Part shown: piece after piece, positions 15,748 through 23,900 of the stretch
How positions within the stretch are numbered: the stretch's first letter is position 1
How the letters are laid out: each line of letters starts with the position of its first letter
NCBI GenBank assembly: GCA_011526585.1
Contig: WYBB01000155.1
Location: 1-43,441, forward strand
Direction of reading: 5' to 3'
Source of the DNA: Deltaproteobacteria bacterium
Lineage (GTDB): Bacteria; Myxococcota_A; UBA9042; PHBI01
Length of the DNA: 43,441 nt
Program-made: the position numbers and the translations under genes
Notes under the pieces: generated by a model
What the model was told of the DNA's origin: nothing
The model's database searches: none
The model's input: only the letters and a program-made list of their open reading frames with translations

Positions 15748-17243
15748 CCGAGCTGCTCCTCGCCGAGGTAGGCCTCGACGACCTTCTTGTCGTTGCGGAT
15801 CTCCTCGGGTGTGCCCTCGGCGATCTTCTTGCCGTAGACGAGGACCGCGATGCGATCGGAGATCCCCATGACCACGCGCATGTGGTGCTCGATGAGCAGC
15901 ACGGTGATGCCTCGATCGCGGATGTCCTTGATGAGCTTCATCAGCGAGACGGTCTCGGACGGGTTCATGCCGGCGGCCGGCTCGTCGAGGAGGAGCAGGC
16001 GTGGGCGCGTCGCCAGGGCGCGCGCGATCTCGAGGCGGCGCTGGTCGCCGTAGGGCAGGTTCTTGGCGAGGTCGTCGGCGCGGTCCTCGAGGTCGACGAA
16101 GCGCAGGAGCTCGAGCGCCTCGGCGCGGGCATCGGACTCGATGCGGCGCGCGGTCGGGGTGAAGAAGCGGCGGCGCAGGATGATGACCACCCAGGCGAGA
16201 GTGCCGCCGAGGAGCGCGAGCAGGAGGAGGCTGTTGAGGAGCTCGCCGAAGAGACCGAAGCGCAGGCCGGCGAAGAAGAGGAGCCAGACGAGGCCGAGCG
16301 CGACCAGCGGGCCGAAGTCCTGGACGAGGCGCGTCTTCGACCAGAAGCGATGCGGCACGTCGAGGTGGCGATCCATGCCGACGAGCACGTTCTCGGTGGC
16401 GCTCATGTCGTGGAAGAGGCGGATGTTCTGGAAGGTGCGCGCGATGCCGCGCAGCGTCACCGAGGTCGGCGTGCGACGGGTCTGGCGCCAGATCGCCATC
16501 GCGCCGAAGAAGCCGACGACCGCGCCGAGGATCAGGACGAGCAGGCGCTTGAGCACGGTGGCGGTGCTCTGCGAGGAGACGTCCTGCGCGGCCTTGATGC
16601 GGTCCATCGCGATGTCGCGGTTGGGCGACTCGTCGATGACCGCGCCGTCGTCGCCGAGGATGACGACCTTGCCGTCGCGCTCTTCGATCGGGGCGGAGGC
16701 GACGTCGAGGCGCGCGAGCACGGGGATCGCCTGGCGCTTGGCCTCGGCCTCCTCGCGCGTCTTCGCGGAGCCGAAGGGCGACTTGCCGTCGCTGGTGGTG
16801 ACGTAGTAGCGGCCGGCGCGGAACTCGATGCGCGGGTGCGCGGCGAGAAAGGCGCCGAGGTCGGACAACGCGTGGCCGAGCTCGAAGCCGGCCTTGGGGT
16901 TGGTGTAGTTCGCCTTGACGACCGCCGACCAGAGCTGGTTCGGATCGGAGACCCAGGTCGCGAGCAGGAGCCCGAAGATCACGCCGACGATCGACCAGCG
17001 ATAGAAGTTGGCGCGCTCGGGTTGCTTCTGCAGGTCCTTGCCGTCGAGCAGCACGCGCCCCTCGGTCGGCTCGTAGATCCCGGTGATGGCGTTGAAGAGC
17101 GAGGTCTTGCCGGCGCCGTTGGGGCCGATGACGGCGAAGATCTCGCCCTCCTTCACGGCGAGATCGACCTTGTCGACGGCGGTGAGACCGCGGAAGCGCA
17201 GGGTGAGGTCGTCGACCTCGAGGAGCGGGGGCGCGGCGCTCAT
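15744..17243 (-). CDS. livG: LivG-type ABC ATPase with two membrane-spanning insertions
   Basis: A 499-residue protein; normal LivG is about 250-260. All ATPase motifs are intact: Walker A GPNGAGKTS (40-48), Q-loop FQNIRLF (Gln272), signature LPYGDQRRLEIARAL (396-410), Walker B LLLLDEPAAGM (Asp420/Glu421) and His453 in LLIEHHM. Insertion 1 (about 74-260) lies between Walker A and the Q-loop: a membrane helix at 83-99, about 130 polar residues, and a second helix at 232-252. Insertion 2 (about 305-357) lies between the Q-loop and the signature: helices at 310-331 and 336-356. Even helix numbers would bring both ends back to the cytoplasm. The frame is continuous and the start overlaps the livM stop (ATGA). 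I infer an ATPase anchored in the membrane with an extracytoplasmic domain. Confidence 0.9.
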   Translation of the reverse strand: MSAAPPLLEVDDLTLRFRGLTAVDKVDLAVKEGEIFAVIGPNGAGKTSLFNAITGIYEPTEGRVLLDGKDLQKQPERANFYRWSIVGVIFGLLLATWVSDPNQLWSAVVKANYTNPKAGFELGHALSDLGAFLAAHPRIEFRAGRYYVTTSDGKSPFGSAKTREEAEAKRQAIPVLARLDVASAPIEERDGKVVILGDDGAVIDESPNRDIAMDRIKAAQDVSSQSTATVLKRLLVLILGAVVGFFGAMAIWRQTRRTPTSVTLRGIARTFQNIRLFHDMSATENVLVGMDRHLDVPHRFWSKTRLVQDFGPLVALGLVWLLFFAGLRFGLFGELLNSLLLLALLGGTLAWVVIILRRRFFTPTARRIESDARAEALELLRFVDLEDRADDLAKNLPYGDQRRLEIARALATRPRLLLLDEPAAGMNPSETVSLMKLIKDIRDRGITVLLIEHHMRVVMGISDRIAVLVYGKKIAEGTPEEIRNDKKVVEAYLGEEQLG

Positions 17244-18364
17244 GACGGGCCGCTCTCCTCGTGCATCTCCTCCTTGACGCGCTCGGAGGGCCAGAGGCCC
17301 TCGGGGCGATAGCGCATCATCAGGATGAGCACGGCGCCGAAGATCATGAGGCGCCAGTTGGTGAGGGAGAGGAAGACGCTGTCGGTCTCGCCGACGCCCT
17401 TCTGGATGAGCTTGGTCAGGAGCGGCGAGAGCACGCTGTCGAAGGTGATGAGCACGCCGACGCCGAGGAGCACGCCGCGGATGCTGCCGAGGCCGCCGAT
17501 GATGACGCAGCAGAGCACGATGATCGAGTAGTTGAAGTCGTAGGTGTTCGGCTCGGCGGTGGTCTTGAGGTTGGTCGCGTAGAGCGCGCCGGCGAGGCCG
17601 GCGATGGCGGCGCCGGCGGCGAAGGCGGCGAGCTTGGTGCGCGCGGGGTTGAGACCCATGCAGGCGGAGGCGAGCTCGTCCTCGCGCAGGGCGACGAAGG
17701 CGCGGCCGGCGCGGCTCCGCTCGAGGAGATGGAAGATCGCGACCAGGGTGACGAGCAGGATGAGGGCGACGAAGTACATGGTGACGAAGTGGGCCTGGTT
17801 GCCTTCGTCGCCGATGGCGGTCTGGAGCGGCTCGGGGATCCAGGCCGAGGGGATCGGGGACAGGCCGCGCGGGCCGTCGGTGATGGCGTCGAGGTTGAGG
17901 GTGACGACGCGGATCACCTCGCCGAAGCCGAGCGTGACGATGGCGAGGTAGTCGCCCTTGAGGCGGATGGTCGGCGCGCCGAGGAGGAGGCCGGCGGCGC
18001 CGGCGACGATGGGCGCGAGCACGATGGCGCCCCAGAAGCCGAATTGAAACGGGTACTTCTCGACCGAGACCACGCCGGTGGTGAAGGCGCCGATGGCGAA
18101 GAAGGCGGCGATGCCGAGCTGGAGGAGGCCGGCGTAGCCGACCTGGAGGTTCAGCGCGAGCGCTAGGATGGCGAAGACGAAGATGTTGACCAGCGCGCGG
18201 TCCAGGCGCAGCTGCTCGTCGAAGAGGCCGCCGATGAGGTGATCGAGGAACGGGAAGAAGGGATAGATGACGAGCAGCAGGAGGACGATGACCTCGAAGC
18301 GCAGGAACCACGGGCGTGGCTTCTTGGTGGTCGGCGCGGGCGCGGCGGGCGCGGGCGTGCTCAT
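17240..18364 (-). CDS. livM: branched-chain amino-acid-type ABC permease LivM
   Basis: A 374-residue permease with an Ala/Pro-rich N-terminal tail (1-22) and about 9-10 membrane helices. Family motifs include ALNLQVGYAGLLQLG, GAPTIRLKGDYLAIVTLGFGE and the ATPase-contact loop AFVALREDELASACMGLNP. It pairs with LivH to form the transmembrane channel. The start at 18364 overlaps the livH stop in TGATG. The stretch GVGETDSVFLSLTNWRLMIFG near the C terminus fits LivM length and ends with an acidic tail. Confidence 0.94.
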   Translation of the reverse strand: MSTPAPAAPAPTTKKPRPWFLRFEVIVLLLLVIYPFFPFLDHLIGGLFDEQLRLDRALVNIFVFAILALALNLQVGYAGLLQLGIAAFFAIGAFTTGVVSVEKYPFQFGFWGAIVLAPIVAGAAGLLLGAPTIRLKGDYLAIVTLGFGEVIRVVTLNLDAITDGPRGLSPIPSAWIPEPLQTAIGDEGNQAHFVTMYFVALILLVTLVAIFHLLERSRAGRAFVALREDELASACMGLNPARTKLAAFAAGAAIAGLAGALYATNLKTTAEPNTYDFNYSIIVLCCVIIGGLGSIRGVLLGVGVLITFDSVLSPLLTKLIQKGVGETDSVFLSLTNWRLMIFGAVLILMMRYRPEGLWPSERVKEEMHEESGPS

Positions 18365-19314
18365 CAGACCTTCTCCCGCGCGGTCGAACCCATGAGGCCG
18401 GAGGGTCGGAAGACGAGGATGAGGATGAGCGTGCCGAAGAGCACGGCGGGCTGCCACTGGGCGCCGATGAACTGGTCGGAGAAGGCGCGCAGGAGGCCGA
18501 TGATGAGGCCGCCGAGCACGGCGCCGGGGATGTTGCCGATACCGCCGAGCACCGCGGCGGTGAAGGCGTAGAGGCCGTTCTGGTAGCCCATCTGGAAGTT
18601 GATGGTGTTGATGTAGAGCGAGTAGATGACGGCGGCGAAGCCGGCGAGCGCGCCGCCGATGAGGAAGGTCGCGCCGATGACGCGGTCGACGTCGATGCCC
18701 ATCAGGCGCGCGGCGGTCGGGTTCTGGGCGGTGGCGCGCATCGCCTTGCCGAGCTTGGTGCGGGTGACGAACCAGAAGAGCGCGCTCATGACGATGAGCG
18801 AGCTGACGATGACGAGCAGATCCTTCGGCGTGATGCGCAAGGAGGCGTCCTCGCCGAGGAGGTTGATGTTCGGCAGGAGCTCGGGGAAGGACTTGGGCGC
18901 GGCGGCCGCGACCCCGCCGCCGAGGGAGTCGATCGGCAGGCCGCCCCAGAAGAGTCCGAGGTTCATGAAGACGAAGGAGACGCCGATGGCGGAGACGAGC
19001 GGCGCGAGCTTGGGCGCTTTGCGCAGGGGCTTGTAGACGACCTTGTCGACCGACCAGTTGAGCCCGGCGGCGAAGAGCGCGCACATGACGACGATGAAGA
19101 AGAGGCCGATGGCGAGCTCGCCGCCGGCGGCCGTCTCGAGCCCGAGCACGCCGACGAGGGTGAGCGCGAGGAACGAGGCGAGCATGAAGAGGTCGCCGTG
19201 GGCGAAGTTGATGAGCTCGAGGATGCCGTAGACCATGGTGTAGCCGAGCGCGATGAGCGCGAACACCATGCCGTTGGTGAGCCCGAGGATGATCTGTTGG
19301 AGGATGACTTCCAC
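18364..19314 (-). CDS. livH: branched-chain amino-acid-type ABC permease LivH
   Basis: A 316-residue permease with about 8 membrane helices and the LivH signatures GLTNGMVFALIALGYTMVYG, LINFAHGDLFML, and the contact loop KAMRATAQNPTAARLMGID. The start is GTG at 19314, which gives the usual MEVILQQIILGL beginning, but no Shine-Dalgarno sequence precedes it: the upstream bases belong to the first unit of the hairpin repeat at 19331-19433. Residues 130-160 (LGGGVAAAAPKSFPELLPN) form an extracytoplasmic loop longer than in many homologues. Translation may depend on coupling or on an unusual start context. Confidence 0.93.
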   Translation of the reverse strand: MEVILQQIILGLTNGMVFALIALGYTMVYGILELINFAHGDLFMLASFLALTLVGVLGLETAAGGELAIGLFFIVVMCALFAAGLNWSVDKVVYKPLRKAPKLAPLVSAIGVSFVFMNLGLFWGGLPIDSLGGGVAAAAPKSFPELLPNINLLGEDASLRITPKDLLVIVSSLIVMSALFWFVTRTKLGKAMRATAQNPTAARLMGIDVDRVIGATFLIGGALAGFAAVIYSLYINTINFQMGYQNGLYAFTAAVLGGIGNIPGAVLGGLIIGLLRAFSDQFIGAQWQPAVLFGTLILILVFRPSGLMGSTAREKV

Positions 19315-19330
19315 GTGGGTGTGTTCAGCT

Positions 19331-19433
19331 GTCGGCCACGAGGGCCGCCCCTACGTCTGGCGTGTTCGACGGGCGGCCACGAGGGCCGCCCCTACATGTG
19401 GGTGTGCGCGGCGGCCACGTGGGCCGTTCCTAC
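19331..19433 (-). repeat. three-copy hairpin repeat between livK and livH
   Basis: Three near-identical 22-base copies lie at 19333-19354, 19374-19395 and 19412-19433, spaced 41 and 38 bases apart; the first two are identical. Related spacers (GTGGGTGTG, TCTGGCGTG) make each unit about 40 bases. Each copy is a hairpin; the middle one has an 8-base perfect stem (GGGCGGCC / GGCCGCCC) around ACGAG. The third copy contains the livK stop codon. No T-run follows, so termination is not indicated. Position after the binding-protein gene is like the REP between malE and malF, which protects the upstream mRNA. Confidence 0.85.
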
Positions 19434-20728
19434 TCGTTGCCCAGGAGGGAGACGAACTCGAACTCGCCGTTGCGCACGATGTTGCCCGACATCACCGCCA
19501 TGGTGGTGTCGCCGTGCTCGGTGAAGCTGAAGGCGCCGAGCGCGCTGTCCTCGAACTTGACGTTGGCGGCGGCGGCGGTGATGGCGGCGCGGTCCTTCTT
19601 GCCGGCGGCCTTGATAGCCTCGAGCGCGACCTGGGTCGCGACGTAGCCATAGACCGCGTAGGCCTCGGGCTCGGAGCCGAACTTCTCGCGGTAGGCCTTG
19701 ACGAAGTCGGCGCCCTTGCCGGTGAGCTTCTCGGGAGGCACGCCGCCGAAGGTGACGTAGACGCGCTCGTTGGCGTTGTCCGCGCCGGCGGCCTGGATGA
19801 AGGCCTTCTCGTAACAGCCGTCCGGGACCATGATCTTGCCGGTGGCGCCGACGGCGACGAAGTCCTTGACGAGCTGGCCGGCGTTGGTCTGGGTGGTGCC
19901 GCCGTAGTAGACGAAGTCGGGGTTGGCCTCCTTGACCTTGGTCATGAGCGACTTGTACTCCTGCGCCTTGGGGTCGACGGCCTCGAAGGCCAGCACGCGT
20001 AGCCCGATGTCCTCGGCGGTCTGCTGGAAGACCGAGGCGACGCCTTTGCCGTAGAGGCCGTTGTCGTGCAGGATGTAGACCGACTTGGCGCCGAGCTTCT
20101 GGGCCCAACGCGCGCCGACGGCGCCCTGCATGTCGTCGGCGGGCACGACGCGGAAGTAGTTGACCTTGCCGGAGGGGCGGTAGGCGTCGGGCTCGTGCGC
20201 CTCGCCGGTGCCGGGCTTGGTCAGCGCCGGGTAGGTGTTCGCCGGCGAGACCATGAGCAGGTTCGCCTTGTTGAGGACCGGCATCGAGATCATCGCCGCG
20301 CCGGAGTTGTAGGTGCCGATATAGGCGACGACGTCGGGGTCGCCGACCGCCTTGTCGGCGTTGCCGGCTTCGACCTCCGGATCCCAGTCGCCCTTCTTGG
20401 CGGAGGCGTCGTCCCAGTCCTCATAGACGATGGAGAAGTCGCCGACCTTGGCGCCGACCTCGTCGACGGCCATCTTGATGCCGTTGACGATTGTCGTGGT
20501 CTGCGCGTTTGCGCTGCCCGTGCGCGGCAGGCTCGAGACGAACTTGAGCGTGCCCGAGGTGGCCGCGTTCGGGGTCGGAGTGGCTGCGGCGTCGGCCGTG
20601 CTCGGCTTTTCGGCGTCCGCCTCGGGCGGCGGCGTGGTGGCGGCGTCTTCGGCGGGCTTCTTGCCACCGCACGCGGCGAGCGCGAGGGCCAGACACGGCA
20701 AGGCAATACGGCTGAAATGATTGATCAT
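19430..20728 (-). CDS. livK: branched-chain amino-acid-type ABC substrate-binding lipoprotein LivK
   Basis: A 432-residue periplasmic-binding lipoprotein: signal peptide ending ALAAC (Cys20), a low-complexity linker rich in Ala, Thr, Pro and Glu (23-60), then a type I binding fold with SSLPRTGSANAQTTTIVNGI, IGTYNSGAAM, VSPANTYPALT, VYILHDNGLYGKGV and VYYGGTTQTNAGQLVK. The insertion around YPALTKPGTGEAHEPDAYRP is typical of the family. GAGGAG lies 7-8 bases before the ATG and within an inverted repeat. As first gene of the run it should be made in excess of the permeases, and the hairpin repeat at its 3' end may help. The substrate cannot be told from the sequence; the family binds amino acids, amides and urea. 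Confidence 0.93.
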   Translation of the reverse strand: MINHFSRIALPCLALALAACGGKKPAEDAATTPPPEADAEKPSTADAAATPTPNAATSGTLKFVSSLPRTGSANAQTTTIVNGIKMAVDEVGAKVGDFSIVYEDWDDASAKKGDWDPEVEAGNADKAVGDPDVVAYIGTYNSGAAMISMPVLNKANLLMVSPANTYPALTKPGTGEAHEPDAYRPSGKVNYFRVVPADDMQGAVGARWAQKLGAKSVYILHDNGLYGKGVASVFQQTAEDIGLRVLAFEAVDPKAQEYKSLMTKVKEANPDFVYYGGTTQTNAGQLVKDFVAVGATGKIMVPDGCYEKAFIQAAGADNANERVYVTFGGVPPEKLTGKGADFVKAYREKFGSEPEAYAVYGYVATQVALEAIKAAGKKDRAAITAAAANVKFEDSALGAFSFTEHGDTTMAVMSGNIVRNGEFEFVSLLGNE

Positions 20729-20729
20729 T

Positions 20730-20783
20730 CTGGCTCTCCTCGGGCCCTGACGATAACGGCGTGCGACAATAGGCCCGAGCCAG
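20730..20783 (-). promoter_or_regulatory. livK leader hairpin with Shine-Dalgarno as bulge
   Basis: In the livK mRNA sense, a 12-base arm (positions 20783-20772) is complementary to two 6-base blocks, 20746-20741 and 20735-20730, separated by exactly 5 bases (20740-20736) that read AGGAG, the ribosome binding site. The loop is 25 bases. The ATG is 2 bases beyond the stem. Such a fold would hold the binding site in a bulge next to a stem and suggests control of translation by temperature, a ligand or a protein. Shown by base complementarity only; not folded by program. Confidence 0.6.
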
Positions 20784-20850
20784 GAAGATCGTCAAGGCGA
20801 GCCGCCCCACCCGGCCGCGCACGTCGCCCACCGATGGCGCGCTGCCAGCC

Positions 20851-20887
20851 GACTATGCATTGACTCTCACCGCGGCGCCTCATAGTC
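20851..20887 (+). promoter_or_regulatory. candidate promoter/operator dyad before the giant lipoprotein
   Basis: A perfect 7-base inverted repeat, GACTATG (20851-20857) and CATAGTC (20881-20887), flanks TTGACT (20860-20865), a fair -35 match; CATAGT (20881-20886) matches 4 of 6 -10 bases, though the spacing is a short 15 bases. A further GCATAG (20894-20899) can pair with the left arm instead. It lies 30 bases before the start of the gene at 20917 and reads away from livK. Likely an operator or leader structure; the exact role is inference. Confidence 0.35.
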
Positions 20888-20916
20888 TGCAACGCATAGC
20901 CACAGGGGGATCCGCC

Positions 20917-23900
20917 ATGACGCAGACGAGGTTGTTGGTTGTGCTCGGCGTGCTGCTGGTCCCCGGCCTGGGCGGCTGTCCCGACGAGGGCAAGCGCCCG
21001 CTCGGCGACAACTGCGACAGCGACGACGACTGCCAGTCGGGCTTCTGCGCGCAGAACGCCTGTCTCGACCCGTCGGCCGACGACGACTTCGACGGGGTCA
21101 CCAACGGGGTCGAAGGTGGGCTCGGCTCGAACCCGCTGCAGGCCGACTCGGACTACGACGGCGTGCTCGACGGCGAGGAGCTCACGACCGAGCAATCCGG
21201 CGTCGACACCGACCGCGACGGCAAGCTCGACGTCGTCGAGTCGCGCACACTCGACGCCGACGGCGACTGCATCACCGATCAGTTCGACGCCGAGGACGAC
21301 GTCGCGAACACGGATCTGTCGCCGATGCGCGACGTCGTGTGCCGCACCGCGGGGATCTGCGCCGAGCAGCTCGACGGTCTCGGCGTCGCCTGTCCGCGCG
21401 GCCTCGCCGTCTGCGTCTACGCCGGGATCGAGGGCTTCTCCGAGACCGAGACACGCTGCGACGGGCGCGACGAGAACTGCGACGGCCGCGTCGACGAAGG
21501 CTTCCCGCCCGGTTGCGACCTCAAGGACTTCGACCTCGACGGCGTCTCCGACGCGATCGACGTCTGCCCCGAGACCTTCGACAGCGAGCAGCGCGACTCC
21601 AACGGCGACGGAATCGGCGACGCGTGCACCGGCCTGTATACGATCGTGTTCTCGCCGGAGCCGCCGACCGCGCTCACCGCGGGCGAGCGCTTCGACGTGA
21701 GCGGCGCCGTCGTCAAGACCGACCTCGCCGACCCCGCGGCGCCGATGCCGCGTTATCGCGGCCGTGTCGACCTCCTGTCGCGCCCGGCGGGTGGGCTCGG
21801 CGGTCCCAAGGCGCTGACCCCGATCGACAACGCCTTCACCTTCGCCGAGCTGAGCTTCACTCGCGCAGGGACGTGGCACCTCGTGCTCACGAGCGGCATC
21901 GGCGCGACCGAGAGCGCCGAGATCACCGTCAGCGCGGCAGACGCGATGCGGCTCAGCCTGCTCGCGCCGACGCAAGTGGTCGCCGGCGAGTCGATCGCGC
22001 TGGGCGCCATCGCGTACGACGCCTTCGACAACGTCGCGGACCTCGACGCGGCCGCCACGCTGACGAGCGACGATCCCGCCGCCGAGCTGCCTCCGGCCGG
22101 CTCGTTCAGCGACGGCGCCTGGAGCCTCGCCGGCGTCGTGCTGCACCGCGCCGGGACGACCACCGTCACGCTCGCGGCCGGCGGCCTCGAGGCGAGCGCC
22201 GAGGTGAACGTCGTGCCGGGCGCGGTCGCGGCCGTCGAGCTCATCCTGCCGCCGAGCGCGCGCGCGGGGATCGCGGTCGACGCCCTGCTCACGGCGAAGG
22301 ACGGCAGCGGCAACGTCGCGACGGGCTTTGCCGGCGCGTTCGCCGTCTCGAGCGACGACCCGCAGGCGACGTTGCCCGAGCTCGTGACCCTGACACGTGA
22401 AGACGCGGGGCAGGTCGCGTTCCAGGTCGTCTTCGGCACGCCGGGCCTGCGCACGGTGAACGCGGTCCAGCACTGGCTCGTCGCCGACGCCCAGACCGAG
22501 GTCGGCGCTGGGCGGCCATATCGGCTCGTGCTCGGACCGAGCGCCCAGGCGACCCCGTCGGTGCCGCATCCGATCGACGTCGCCATCGTCGACGCCTACG
22601 GCAACCCGGCGATCCACCCGGGCGACCCCTACCTCGGCACGGTCACCTTCAGGATCGGCGGCACCCAGCCCGACATCGCGCCGCTCTTGCCCGGACCGAC
22701 GACCTTCACGGCGGCCGACCTGAGCGCGCTGACGGTGATGACCACCTGGTTCCGCGCCGGGATCTGGCGGCTCACCGCGACGGGCACCGACCTCGCCGTG
22801 CCGAGTGCGAGCGTCGACGTGCCGGTGAGCCTGAACCCGGCGACGACGCTCGCGCTCACGCTGCCGACCGAGGCCAAGGCCGGCGTGCCGGTGCCGCTTA
22901 CGCTCACCGTGCGCGACGCGGCCGGCAACCTGGCGACGGACTTCAGCGGCACGGTCGCGCTCGTCAGCGATGACTCGCGCGCGCTCCTGCCGGCTCGCGT
23001 CGTGCTGGCGCCCGAGCACGGCGGTACGCGCACCATCGAGGTCACCTTCGCGAGCCCGGGGCTGCGCGAGGTACGCGCGTCGGTGGGCGGGCTCGGCGAC
23101 GAGGCGGAGATCCTCGTGCGCGCGGGCGCGCCGCACGCCGTCGTCCTGACCGCCGACAGCCCCGTGGTCATCGAGCAGGCCCGCACGGTGCAGGCCACCA
23201 TCATCGACGAGCTAGGCAACCTCGCCGACGATCCCGCGGACAGCTACACCGGCACGATCACCTTCAGCGTGGTCGGGGCGCAGCCGCCCCTGGCGCCGAC
23301 CCTGCCCGGCCCGCACACCATGACCGCGAGCGACGGGAGCCGCTTCGCCGGTGAGGTGACGTGGTTCTCGGCGGGGACCTACACGCTGCGCGTCGACGCA
23401 CCCGGGCTCGTGCGCAGCTCGGACTCGGAGGACATCCGCGTCGTCGAGGCGGTCGGGCTCAGCGTCGCGCTGCCCGACACCGTCAAGACCGACGTGCCGG
23501 TCGACGTCGTGGTCAGCGCCGTCGCGCTCGATGGCGCGGTCGCCACCGGCTTCACCGGCACCGTGACGCTGCGCGACGACGACCCGCGCTCGAACCTGCC
23601 GGGCTCGATCACCTTCGCGCCCTCGGACCGGGGCACCCGCACGCTGAGCGTCACCTTCGGCACGGTCGGCCTGCGCACGGTGACCGCGTCGGGCGGCGGC
23701 TTCGTGGGGCGCGACACGACCACGGTGCTCGCCGGCGCGCCGGCGCAGATCCACATCGCGCCCCGGGGCATCGCGACGACGGGCACGCCGCTCGGGGTCG
23801 ATGTCACCATCACCGATCGGCACGGTCAGGTCGCCGACGATCCGAACGGCTCCTACGTCGGCACCGTGACCTTCGACATCGCGGGCGTACAACCCGAGGT

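Noticed and set aside
15744..18311. A single 855-codon frame joining livM-region sequence to livG
   Set aside because: The extra N-terminal part is the out-of-frame shadow of livM; the livG start at 17243 overlaps the livM stop as ATGA.
19331..19433. CRISPR array
   Set aside because: Only three units; the spacers resemble each other, the third copy has mismatches, and it overlaps gene ends. It fits an intergenic hairpin repeat.
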